Positions 54,481-64,000 of a stretch of 64,000 nucleotides of DNA are shown here, piece after piece (within the stretch, counting starts at the first letter, position 1; every line of letters begins with the position of its first letter). Under the pieces are notes generated by a model. That model was not told the DNA's origin. It saw only the letters and a list, made by a program, of their open reading frames with translations, and made no database searches. The position numbers were made by a program, and so were the translations under genes. The DNA is from Astropecten irregularis. Taxonomy: Eukaryota; Echinodermata; Asteroidea; Paxillosida; Astropectinidae. Location: the NCBI GenBank assembly GCA_963971285.1, contig OZ020254.1, positions 19,436,932 through 19,500,931 of the forward strand, in the 5' to 3' direction.

Positions 54481-56679
54481 ATGAATCCCGGCAGACGAAG
54501 CAAGACTAAACATTCTAAGGCAAGGTACTCTAACCTGAAGACAGTGGAGGTAGGACGAGGACGTAATGGATATGGCTTTACCATGGCTGGTCAGTATCCA
54601 TGCGTCCTCAGCAGCATCTTGTCTGGCAGCCCAGCTGATGTTGCCGGCCTTAAATCAGGTGATTGTGTTATGGCTGTCAATGGAGAGAGCGTGGCACGTG
54701 TGGGACATGCCCAAATCATCAAGCTCATCGGGTCCACATCGGGAGTCTTACGTCTCACGGTTGCTGGCCTGGACGAGTCAGAATCCTCTGATGAGGATTA
54801 CGTACCTGCTCCTAGAATGCGCTATCACAGATCAAAGAGCATCACGCCAACGGTGTCTAACAGAGGTGAGATGGATGTAATGGAAAGAGCTGAAATAAAC
54901 CAAGAGCCGTTCTATGAGCAGAAGAATCCTATGTACAGTAACGGGGATGCTCATTCTCAGTTGAAAACGCCGACGGGTATGGATGCTGCAAATAAATTTG
55001 CGCCAGGACATCTGAGCCCCTATAATCGCACAGGCAAAGCACCGGTGATGCTGCAGAAACCAACAAGTGGTTATGATTACACTTACTGGAATGGCAAAGG
55101 CTTTGAACACCTTGGAGGCCCGCAAAAGCCTCGGAGAGTGAAACGATATTCAGAAAGTAAACAGTTTCGGCAGAGGGCGTACTCGGCTCAGAGCCATGCA
55201 ATGTTTTATGGAGAAGAGGACGATGATGAGGATCAAGGCTTGCGACCTTTGACCCCAGTGGAAGTATCTAATATAATGTACCCATCACATCGTTCTAACT
55301 CAAGACTTGGTTCTCGACACGCCAGACCAGCTGTTCCTGTTAAAGAACAGCAAGTCTTGATGCATGCCATTGTGGGATATCTTGGTTCCATCGACATCCC
55401 AGCTTCTGCCAATTTGCCAACAGCAAGTTTGCAAGCCATACGTGGCTGTGTGAGACGTCTGCACCTTGAGCAGCGCGTCCACTCCCTGATGCTGATGGAG
55501 ATCACCAACACAGGAGTGGAACTCATCAACGCTAATCACATAGTGACTGTAGTCTACCCTGCAGGGAGGATCACGTTCTCAGGAGTGTGCCCAGATGATA
55601 AACGTTGCTTTGGAATCGTAACATCACAGAACCATGATGAAATCATTGATTGTGTTGATAGTGATGACGAACCCATTGGGAGCTCGTGTCATGTGTTCAT
55701 TGTTGATCCGTCTTTAAGTTTCCACAATGTCCACTACCAGATGGCCGATAGGTTCGGTATACAGTGTCTTCATGACCCAGCAACTAACACATGTCAGCAG
55801 TTCCCATCGTCCTCCCGGCCCCTGTTGACTCACATATCCATGTTGCACCGAGACCACGGAGACAGCCTCCAATTTGCTGATTTCTACGGGCAGTCCCTCC
55901 ATCAGGCCGGACCTAGACGTTCCAATAGTAACAGCAGTAACAGTGACAGTGGGTTTGGTAATGGTAAAGAGAATGGAACTGAAATAAACCAGCATGGAGA
56001 GAGGGTGATGATTGTGGATGTAGCGGGGCATATCCGTAATCAGCGGTCGCGAGTACATCCTGAGTCTTCCCCTAACAGACATGTTGTACATGCTGAAATC
56101 AACACTTCTCAGTCCTCCTTTTCGTTGTCTTCCGCATCGCCATCTTCCCCAGAGCATTCTCCTCAAAGCACGTTCAATCCCGGTAAGCTGCATGATCCTT
56201 CAGGACGTTTGACCCCACGTGCCAGGCCAGACCCCATCATGAGAGATGCAAGTGGATCTGTGACTCCCCTTGCTAGACAATCAATGGCTGCCATGAATAC
56301 CTCATCGGGACGTTTGACTCCCCGTGCTAGACCAGACCCTGTGGGCTTCAGCAGTCCATTAGGTATGCCAATGCTGCCTCACCAGAAGAATGACAAGCAG
56401 CATCAGCAAGGCTTGAACATGGTACGTCCCCACTATCGCCCACCGGGTGAGAGTACTGCTTCACCAAACCTCCACGTAAAGCCAAGTGATGTTCAGAATG
56501 TGCAGCTGAGAAATAGACAAACTGGTCCTGCAAATGTGAAAGGTCGACCTCCCACTGGTAGACACTCCATGTATGCAAAGACGGATGCAAACCAGAGAAA
56601 TCAAGATCTCATGAATCCTACGAAGAAGGACGTCAAGCCAAAGGTGTCACAGATCCAGCGACTCACCGTTTCCAAACAG
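54481..56679 (+). CDS. RGS12/14-like exon with PDZ and PTB
   Basis: 733 codons, donor CAAACAG/GTAATT in phase 0. An unspliced read-through would add 25 codons and stop at 56755-56757. PDZ and PTB fused in one exon of this size suggests past intron loss relative to vertebrate genes, where they are split (from memory). Confidence 0.88.
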
Positions 56680-59600
56680 GTAATTGATAAATTTGATGCT
56701 TTATATCAAGTAGACTTCTGTCTGTCAAATGCTGTACCCACAAATCTGACATGCTAAAAAGTTCTTCAGTATATTGAAGCTTTAAACTACAAGTATGTTA
56801 GAGGCTTTGAGGCATTGCATGGTGACAGTTGGTATGTGGATCGATTTGCGGAAACACCATATAAAAATCGTTTGTACTTTCGCACTTCTATTTCGTTCCC
56901 ACTTCTCGTAAGGTCTCAAAGTTTCGACTAGCCTGCTTCTAGTCCTCTGATGTTTCCGCAAACCGATCCACATGTTGTTTCAATATGTTGCCAATTGGCT
57001 CTTTTGGGGGGAATCTTCCAGAATCCACCTAACAGCCACATTTTGCAGTACCCCTTCAACACAATCTCTGGAGTTCTATGAAGTTAGCTCTTAAGCCTTG
57101 TTCATCATGGCAACTCTTATGAATTATTTAGATTTTGTGTTGAGCAAAGCTCATTCAGTATTTTGGATTATAATTGCAGCACGACTTAACGAGACGCAAC
57201 AGTGACTGTTCTGAGTATAGTTCGTCCAACATGCAGACATCCATACAAAGGGCACGGAGAACCTACCAGATACATCTACAAGAGCCAGTCACTGGAGAGG
57301 TAAGTTGTAATGCAATGATTAGTCTCATATGTCAGGAGTAGCTTAAGTCCTGTAGCTACCAAATCCCAAAACTGCTGTACCCTTATGTACATGGTTCTAG
57401 CTAGGACTATTTTAGTGTGGGGTAAATTTTTGCATAGCTAGCTGTAGACGGTCTCAACGCTTTCTGATTCGTTGTGATAGCCACAAATGCCTAAAAAAAT
57501 CAATTTTTAGGGAAATCACTAAAGGGATTTCCCCCGACGTCATCATGAAATTTACTATAATGCTTTTGCAATTAGTCACTTATTTGATACAAAGGAAATT
57601 AGAAATATATTTTGATTTCTTTGATTTAATTATTTGTTTTAAAATTGCAAATAATGCAGGACTGTGACATTGTACGATCAATTGGTACATTTTCTGCAAT
57701 GTTGAAGTTATTTTTTTGGAAAGTTCGTGCTGGATGGCACAGCCAATTTAAACCCCTAGAACCGTGCAGACATTTTCAGTATGGGGCGGTGCCGCCCAGT
57801 GCTGCCTAGAACACGGCACATGTACTGGGGCCAAGTTACAGTGCTTGGGCTCCATGGTAAGTGTGACAGTGACCTTCATACATGTTACACCACAATATGC
57901 ATGATTCCTACGTGGCACATTTTTTTGTGGACTTGGACCGAGTTTGGCCAGAAAGCTCCATGAAGCATCAGCACTTTTGTTGGTCTGTCATGACACCTTC
58001 CACATCCTTAAGCATTGTGGGAAGCTTTGAGGATGGTATGAGGGCTGGAGTCCATTTCACTAAACTCGGGCCAAACAAAAAAATAGCTGTGTTTCCTATC
58101 AAAAAAATAGAGTGGGGTTGGAAAATGCTAATTTTTTCATTGCCCCCCAAAATAGGGTGGGCAGATGGTTTGTATTTTTTTAACACACACTACTGATGTT
58201 GACACAATAAGTTTTATTAAAATCCATATTTTGCCTTGATATCATAGCATGGCTTTTCTCTTTTATTTAAACAAGTGAACACAACAGACCCATGAGTATT
58301 GTTGTTGGGGATGGAGGGATGTATTTTTGACGTAATTGACAAACATACATTTTATACACACACAAAAATATATTAAATAAATAGAAGATAAAATTGGCAA
58401 AAAATATTAGGGTCTAGGATTCGGCTGCAATCTTCTTCTTCATACTTTTGTTTTCCAATAAAAAGGCTAGGTTCAGCATGATTTTTCTGGGGTATTAAAC
58501 TGGAAACACAACTATTGTTTTAGTTTGGCCTCTTCGTAACTTTATACTATTTATCGTAGGACTTATGATGCATTGCAGCCCAATGTAAGATAAGGTGGGT
58601 TATCCTTGGTAACTCAAGTAGACTCTTTGGGAGGGTCAATGACCAGTGCGGGATGTGCATGTGGGCGGGTTCCTTTTGTGCAATGTTGCAATGTGATATT
58701 GAATGTCCCTATGTTTCATTGAGCATTGCAATGGGAACAAGGCAACATGTTACTGACATAGTCCAAGAAACTTTCTTTCATAATATAACCGTCAACTGTT
58801 GGAAAGTTTCATTCCAGTCTATTTCCAACCATTTGTGGGTGACATCTTGATACAGTATAACATTCTAAAGTGAATACTTGTGCAGTAAATGTATGCATTT
58901 ACTGTGTTATCTTTACTTTTTATCAGACTTTTTGGTTAAATAATTATGAAAAGAATGTTCATTGTGCTATGGTTGTAATATTTATGATTTCAATTTGTTT
59001 AATCTGTTCAGTGTAACTAGAAGAACAGCTTTGAAAAATTTAAATGTTCTCTCTTTCAAGTACAGGGTCAAAAGAATTTACTGTACCCCTGTTATCCTGC
59101 AACCCTGTATCAATGTCCTTATAGTTCTACCCCTGTAATTAACTACATGTATGTTGCTATACCCTGTTTCCATATACATGTACATGTACTGTACTGCATT
59201 ATAACATGTATAATGATAAACATTTTGCTACACTTTCTCAAAACCAATGCAGAAGTTTTAAGACTTTTTATGTAGTCGTTTCACTTACATGAAATGGAGA
59301 ACAAACTTTTTACGTATTATATTGATACGGGTCATGCTGTGTCCATATCCCTTTACCCTCGTTTCCATTGAAATACCTTTATCCCTGTAGTGTACATGTA
59401 CGTGTACCACTACCAGTATTAAATCGTACACTACCCCTCAGTGCAGGTTGTATGAGCGTCCCTATTGCCCAAGCACCCCTTCATCTTTTCCCATGGTGCT
59501 TTCAATTGTTGAAAACTTACAATAGCATGGCAGTGTTAGTTTTGGCCTTCTTGTTCATCGAGTAAACACTGCAACAATTACAGTGCCCAGCATCAATAAA

Positions 59601-62600
59601 GGTTATCGATTGTGACAGTGTGATCATGGTGTGACCACTGATCAACCTGTACATTGTAGTCTCCATGTATCCAATCATGCAGTATGAGCATGGAGCTCAT
59701 CATAAAAGTCTCTTCATTATATCCCATGGAGGCTTAATCCACATTCCAATCTGTTGTTGTGTACCAACTCCCAGGAGATTAGGATTTGTCATGGGATTAA
59801 CATATTACTGTTCTTGGGAAGGATTGTTGGGAGGACAAAGTCAAACAAATGAATTTTAAAATCAAGAAGAGATCAAATCAACATAATTGTCTGTGCAGCC
59901 AATGTATACATTTCATATTTTATGAAGTTGTAATTTGTTGCTTCATAATAGCCCCATCACATTTTATTTGGAATCAGCAGTAGAACCAGCTGGAATGAAG
60001 AATTGTCCCAAATTTGTGCCACATTTGGGAGGGAATTAAAAACCAAGCTTTGTAAGAATTCACTTTGAGTGCAGTCAAAACACTCTCGGAATCCCCACCA
60101 AATATCATGGTTCAAACGTCCAAGTATTCAAACATAATGCAGCTCGATTACATAGGATAAGTCATTGAACAGTGAACAAAGAAAAATTGACTGAGCGGGA
60201 TTCGAACCAGCGACCTCCAGGATTCCGAAGGTTACTGGTTAGAATCCCTCTCCAGTAGATTTTTCTTATTCCAGAGATCACTGGTTCGAATACCACTCCA
60301 TTCAATTAGTCTTTGTTCACTTTTCAATATGACGTCAGTTTCCTTTGTGGTTATTTGGCGATTACATTTTTTACATTATTTGTCGAATAATGTAACGCAA
60401 ATGTCCCAAGTGTATCATGTATACCAGTACCACCAGAATGGCCCTGTAGGATATAAACTGCTGCTGGATCTAGCATTTTCATCATTCTCAGCCCAACCTT
60501 CATAGGGTATGGATCCCATGGACAATCTTGCAAGACTTGAAGAACCTTAGCATTTTGATTCCCCTCAAATGCCAATTAGAATATTTCAAATGCTCTTGGA
60601 AAACCGTAGGGATATTTAGAATGCAGTCGGAGTGCAGTTAGAATTCATTTCGTATGCTGTTCAATTTTTCTTCACTCCGAATGCACTTCGAAAGTCTTGG
60701 GCATTGTGAGCAAAACATAATTTTGGGCTGGTCATTGGACCGGAAAATTTGGAATGCACTCAGAAGTTTTACAATATTATTATACATACTTACTTCATTC
60801 CATTTTAACAAATTTTCTACCAGCATGTGTTATGCTGTGGATGTATGCTTTCCTTTCGTTATGTATCACACACTCAGACACACACATGTATCAATCAACA
60901 TGTGTAATTGTAGTTGTACAGGTGTATTTACTGGTATTTGTGACAGTGAATATATACGTGTACATTTATGGATCTTTTATGGTTTGGACATCAATGATCA
61001 TTTTGTCCTGAAAATATCAGAATTTGACTCGTCCATGAATATATGTTTGCACTGTATATACTGCTTGTGGTGTACACAAACTATGTACGTGTTTACTTTA
61101 CATTGATTACATTAGTATTTAGTAGTCCTATACAACCCATGATGTACATTGTACCATAGAGCTCTGTTTGTAGCTCTATGATTGTACAAACTAACATTTA
61201 GGCCTAGGCCTACATGTAGAATTTAGGATGTAACACAGTCAATGGCCCTTTAAAAATGTAAAATGGAAACCAATTGTGACAAAGTTGACAATCGAAGCTT
61301 GACTTTCATCATTTGTTTGCTGTTAAATTGATAGAGTCATTCATCTCTGTAGGGACTTGACCTTTAGTACACTATGTACTGGTACTTGGCAATGTGTACA
61401 ATGCTACACTGTACATAGTCATGGTGTGCACACTCACTGTATTTTAGTGCAAAGTATCACACAGCCCAACCTTAACCAGGATCAGACCTTGAATCTATCC
61501 GTCTTTGTGCTCTCTTTTTTGGAAAATCACCCAACCAGTTTCCCAGCCCATATACATGTATATTATGGGAACCAAGGCACACTACATGTACAAACCGCTG
61601 TCCTTGCAATGAAGTGCATTGAGGAACTAAACAGCATTTAACTCAGGTGTAGAAGGATCTGTATGTGTTGATATACAGATCAACGCAACCAGTACGTCAC
61701 ACAATCACCTTTGTGCATTGTTTGTTCATCTTTTACTTTCAATATGTCATGACCTTTTTCCTGCTATACCAGGAAGTGGAATAAGTTCCTGTCTGAGTTG
61801 ATTGTGTTGGGCATATTATAGATCATGTACTTTATATGTGCAGGTGCAGTAGTTGGCTGTAGATGTGCTTGTAGGTGTAGGGCATACATACATGTAGTCT
61901 TTTCTCTATTCCATGTAGATTCCAAGTAGTGTTAATGAGTCAGTCTTAAATTCATGTACTTTATGCCAAGTACATATTGTGCTATACACTGCTATCAATA
62001 TTCAGGCAGATTTCAATGGCTGCATGTAATACATGAATAGACATTGGCCGTTGATTTTTGTGAGTGGTGAATTATTTGTTGAGTACAGCAGTACGGACTG
62101 TAGTCAGTTCCCATGAATGCCTTTCAGAAATTATCCAAAAGTAGAAGTTCACAGTCTGGTGGCAGTAGGCTTCTTGCTGTAAAAGTAAGTAGTATGGTAT
62201 AAATTCATGGTGTAATGTGCGTGGATGTTGTACCAAAGTGTACGTAATTTTGTTTTACTGTATAAATGGTACATGTAGGAGGGCCTACATTGTGTACATA
62301 ACTGTTTTTGCCTTTGCATACTTGTAGTTTATTTTTGTTTGTTAAACATGTTGAGATGGCATTGGTTCATGTATATGTATATTTATGTACATGAAACTCA
62401 CATGTACTGCACCATCATGTTTTTATTTCAAGGATAATGATAAGTGAGTTTCATCACGTATTGGAATAAATACATGCTCGTACCAACCAGTTTTCTTGTG
62501 TAGTAAACTAGTATCAGTCATCTACATTGTAAGGGTATGTTTGTTTCTCGCATTTCAGGAACGCGTTCAGTGATCCGGCGCTCAAAAGCTGCTCTGGATC

Positions 62601-63592
62601 GCATTTTAGCATTTGACTTAGGTTGAGAATCGTAAGATCACCAGATATCGATCAAGAGCCGCCGCGCCGAAACAAACAGGCCCTCAGCTGCTTGATCTAG
62701 TATAAGTGATTAGACTTGTCTTCAAGTCAATCAGTTATTTAGCTTAGGGCCGTTGTGCCATTATCCTGCTGTGCTGTTCGCTAATTTAAAATTATACACA
62801 CAATGTACGTGTACATACATGTACTTACAGTGTATGTGTTTATGTACATGTATACATACATGTACTGAACATGTCATATTTGTAGTAATAGCTATAAAAA
62901 CTAATTATGATTAATATATTTCCTTTTACTTTTATTTTTTTAATCCAATAGCCACTAGCTGCTTCTGATGGAGGTAAGAGAATCCTCTTTGGTTAATAAG
63001 CTGTACATATGTGCATAATTAAACAGTTTATATGAATATTCATCAGTTTACACTAACCGTCTTTCATTTATGAATTTATTCTATTCAAGTCACATTTTTC
63101 TTTGTTCACTTTTCAATGACCAGTCTCAGAACCACACACTCTCACAGAAGTGATTACATGGTGTCACCGCAAACTTACCTTCATTTTAGTACATCCACCA
63201 TGCATAGCTTTAAGTCTTACTTACTTTTCAATGACAGATCACATTTTGTTTGATTGAAAATTTGAAATATCTAAGATATACTCCTGAACAATTTTGCTTT
63301 GTAAGGAAAAGGTTTTGTATACAAATTAAACAGTATTTCATTGCAGTTGCCAGTATGCCGTCTTGTAATTGATTATGCAAATAATATATGCATACATTAA
63401 TATATTAATTAACAAACAGAACTGGATGCGAATGTGGAGAGTGTTTCCCAGAAGAGTGATGGGAACCATTCCAACCCTAACCTGCTGGACATTCCCAATG
63501 GTCAGGACCGTCAGGAGATTGGCCGAGTGTCCAGTTGGGCGGTCAGCTTTGATCGGCTCCTACAGGACGAGCTGGGGTTGGCCTGCTTCACG
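54481..63592 (+). CDS. RGS12/RGS14-type regulator of G-protein signalling, 3' part beyond window
   Basis: The exons read 54481-56679, 57180-57299, 62128-62184, 62952-62973 and 63420-63592, with consistent phases 0/0, 0/0, 0/1 and 1/0. Residues 19-97 form a PDZ domain with carboxylate-binding loop GYGF at 30-33. Residues about 285-460 form a PTB domain (MHAIVGYLGSIDIP ... HVFIVDPSL ... LLTHISMLH). A long Ser/Pro-rich linker follows, with GRLTPRARPDP twice. The last exon ends in GRVSSWAVSFDRLLQDELGL, the start of an RGS box that would act as GAP for Galpha-i/o/q. The PDZ-PTB-RGS order is that of vertebrate RGS12 (fly loco is a relative), where tandem RBDs and a GoLoco motif follow; those must lie past 64000. 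ATG 54481 lies 14 nt after an acceptor. Exons between 57300 and 62127 could be missed. Confidence 0.88.
56832..56975. mobile_element. F repeat, copy 3, both ends visible
   Basis: TATGTGGATCGATTTGCGGA at the left is mirrored by CCGCAAACCGATCCACATG at the right. The interior is the inverse of 12966-13087. About 143 bp, in the intron just after the large RGS exon. Confidence 0.75.
57180..57299 (+). CDS. RGS12/14-like exon 2 (40 codons)
   Basis: ATAATTGCAG/CAC ... GAG/GTAAGT, phase 0 at both ends. Encodes HDLTRRNSDCSEYSSSNMQT-type Ser-rich linker, then RARRTYQIHLQEPVTGE. Plausible phosphorylation-rich linker. Confidence 0.75.
57300..62127 (+). other. Large intron of the RGS12/14-like gene
   Basis: About 4.8 kb. 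Holds a decayed MITE-D-like piece at 58535-58625, ACATGTAC-rich simple sequence at 59140-59210, SINE-1 fragments at 60158-60356 and an ATTCCAAA/GCAGTTCGAATGC-like repetitive patch near 60600-60780. No trustworthy exon was seen; a possible one at 57780-57854 fails on phase. Confidence 0.5.
60158..60356. mobile_element. Two SINE-1 fragments head to head
   Basis: 60158-60228 is minus oriented (GTGAACAAAGAAAAATTGAC, GATTCGAACCAGCGACCTCC). 60229-60356 is plus oriented (GGTTCGAATACCAC, TCTTTGTTCACTTTTCAATA, GTGGTTATTTGG). This resembles the double tRNA-like foldback in the MACPF-like gene intron in layout. Confidence 0.6.
62128..62184 (+). CDS. RGS12/14-like exon 3 (19 codons)
   Basis: TGCCTTTCAG/AAA ... 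AAA/GTAAGT, phase 0 at both ends, encoding KLSKSRSSQSGGSRLLAVK. Found by splice signals and phase only, so it may be alternatively spliced or spurious. Confidence 0.55.
62185..62951 (+). other. Intron of the RGS12/14-like gene
   Basis: Contains ACATGTACAT-type simple sequence at 62810-62875 and a GC-richer patch at 62560-62690 without an open frame. Confidence 0.5.
62952..62973 (+). CDS. RGS12/14-like 22-nt microexon
   Basis: TTTTTTAATCCAATAG/CCACTAGCTGCTTCTGATGGAG/GTAAGA. Enters in phase 0 and leaves in phase 1, exactly what exon 63420-63592 needs; encodes PLAASDG plus a shared Glu codon. Confidence 0.65.
63420..63592 (+). CDS. RGS12/14-like exon 5, start of RGS domain
   Basis: TTAACAAACAG/AA ... 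ACG/GTAAGT. Encodes ELDANVESVSQKSDGNHSN-type linker and then the RGS-box opening IGRVSSWAVSFDRLLQDELG, ending at CFT where vertebrate RGS12 continues EFLKKEF (from memory). The strongest family diagnostic in the gene. Confidence 0.9.
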
Positions 63593-63621
63593 GTAAGTGT
63601 ACATGGAATGGAAATAATAAT

Positions 63622-63905
63622 AGGAGTCAGGTTGGTGTAGCAGTTCTTTCCTCGCCTTTCACCTCTGTGGACCGGGTTCAAGTCCGGCTCGGTTCACAAG
63701 TGGATTTGGTTTTCAGTCCCTACCTGATTCTGTGGGTTTCACCTAGAATATTACTCCCACCTCTAAAACTATACCTTCGTCTCACCATCTTTCCATAAAA
63801 TGTTTCATCAGGCTTTTGAGCTAATGTGCCTAGGGCACTTTTGAGGTATCCTTGGTTTCATTACCAGAAATAAATAATAATAATAATAATAATAATAATA
63901 TAATA
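63622..63905 (+). mobile_element. tRNA-derived SINE-2, plus copy
   Basis: GGAGTCAGGTTGGTGTAGCAG...GGGTTCAAGTCC head, TGATTCTGTGGGTTTCAC and TCCCACCTCTAAAACTATAC body, then an AATAATAAT microsatellite tail (63869-63905). Same family as 41250-41585; the body is internally shorter. Confidence 0.75.
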
Positions 63906-64000
63906 ATCTGGATTTATGTGCGTATCCATCAAGCATGTTGCTATGATCCTAGGTTCATCAGTACTCCTACCTCTGCTCAGTATACCTCTTAAGCATTCCT

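Noticed and set aside
57780-57854. Extra RGS-gene exon ending ATG/GTAAGTG
   Set aside because: Open only in phases that do not fit the phase-0 neighbours.
60654-61106. 150-codon plus-strand frame
   Set aside because: In the RGS-gene intron; Cys/His/Tyr-rich chance composition with no domain or splice context.

Overview
The window looks like nuclear DNA of a marine deuterostome invertebrate. An echinoderm is my first guess; a hemichordate or cephalochordate is also possible. The evidence is spliced genes with GT-AG introns, an RGS12/14-type PDZ-PTB-RGS gene, a metazoan NLR (NACHT) gene, tRNA-derived SINEs, and a very dense load of small inverted-repeat DNA elements. No prokaryotic operon, CRISPR array, rRNA or working tRNA gene was seen. 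The species call is inference only.

Layout. 1-1100: a 105-bp satellite with degenerate relatives out to 1985. 2000-5330: TTAA-flanked MITEs, a perfect 27-bp hairpin and a tRNA-derived SINE. 5340-16213: about four copies of a ~2.3-kb tandem unit (here P), each loaded with different insertions (MITEs, foldbacks, a foldback with inverted minisatellite ends). 16214-17611: a second copy of a ~1.4-kb segment that also lies at 10798-12148 and is rich in TGACGTCA palindromes. 17843-23650: a chain of ~1.8-kb elements with TAGGTGTTCGGG termini in both orientations. 23700-25175: unassigned. 25977-28243: a long inverted-repeat element studded with GTTGCTAGGCAAC motifs, with a decayed Penelope-like reverse transcriptase inside.

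Three host genes stand out, all on the + strand. (1) 28989-34754: two coding exons joined in phase 0 give a 1719-aa protein. It has an N-terminal MACPF-like domain (near-exact Y-x6-Y-G-S-H-F signature), a long coiled-coil/hydrophobic helical section and a large beta-rich C-terminal half. I do not recognise this as a standard animal perforin and regard it as the most interesting gene here. (2) 42902-46064: an NLR gene of three exons with an intact Walker A motif, but damaged by a likely A-run slip and by loss of the middle of the NACHT domain. No downstream exons were found. (3) 54481 to beyond 63592: an RGS12/RGS14 (loco-like) gene with PDZ and PTB domains in one large exon, then small exons including a 22-nt microexon, up to the first helices of the RGS domain; the rest lies past the window edge.

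Between the genes lie a second 105-bp satellite (37040-38640) interrupted by a TIR element, an ~800-bp foldback (40214-41008), further SINEs, a CpG-rich TIR element (49311-50129) and more TTAA MITEs. The three genes share no obvious pathway. Two (MACPF-like, NLR) are plausible innate-immunity genes and the third is a G-protein signalling regulator; any link between them is speculative.
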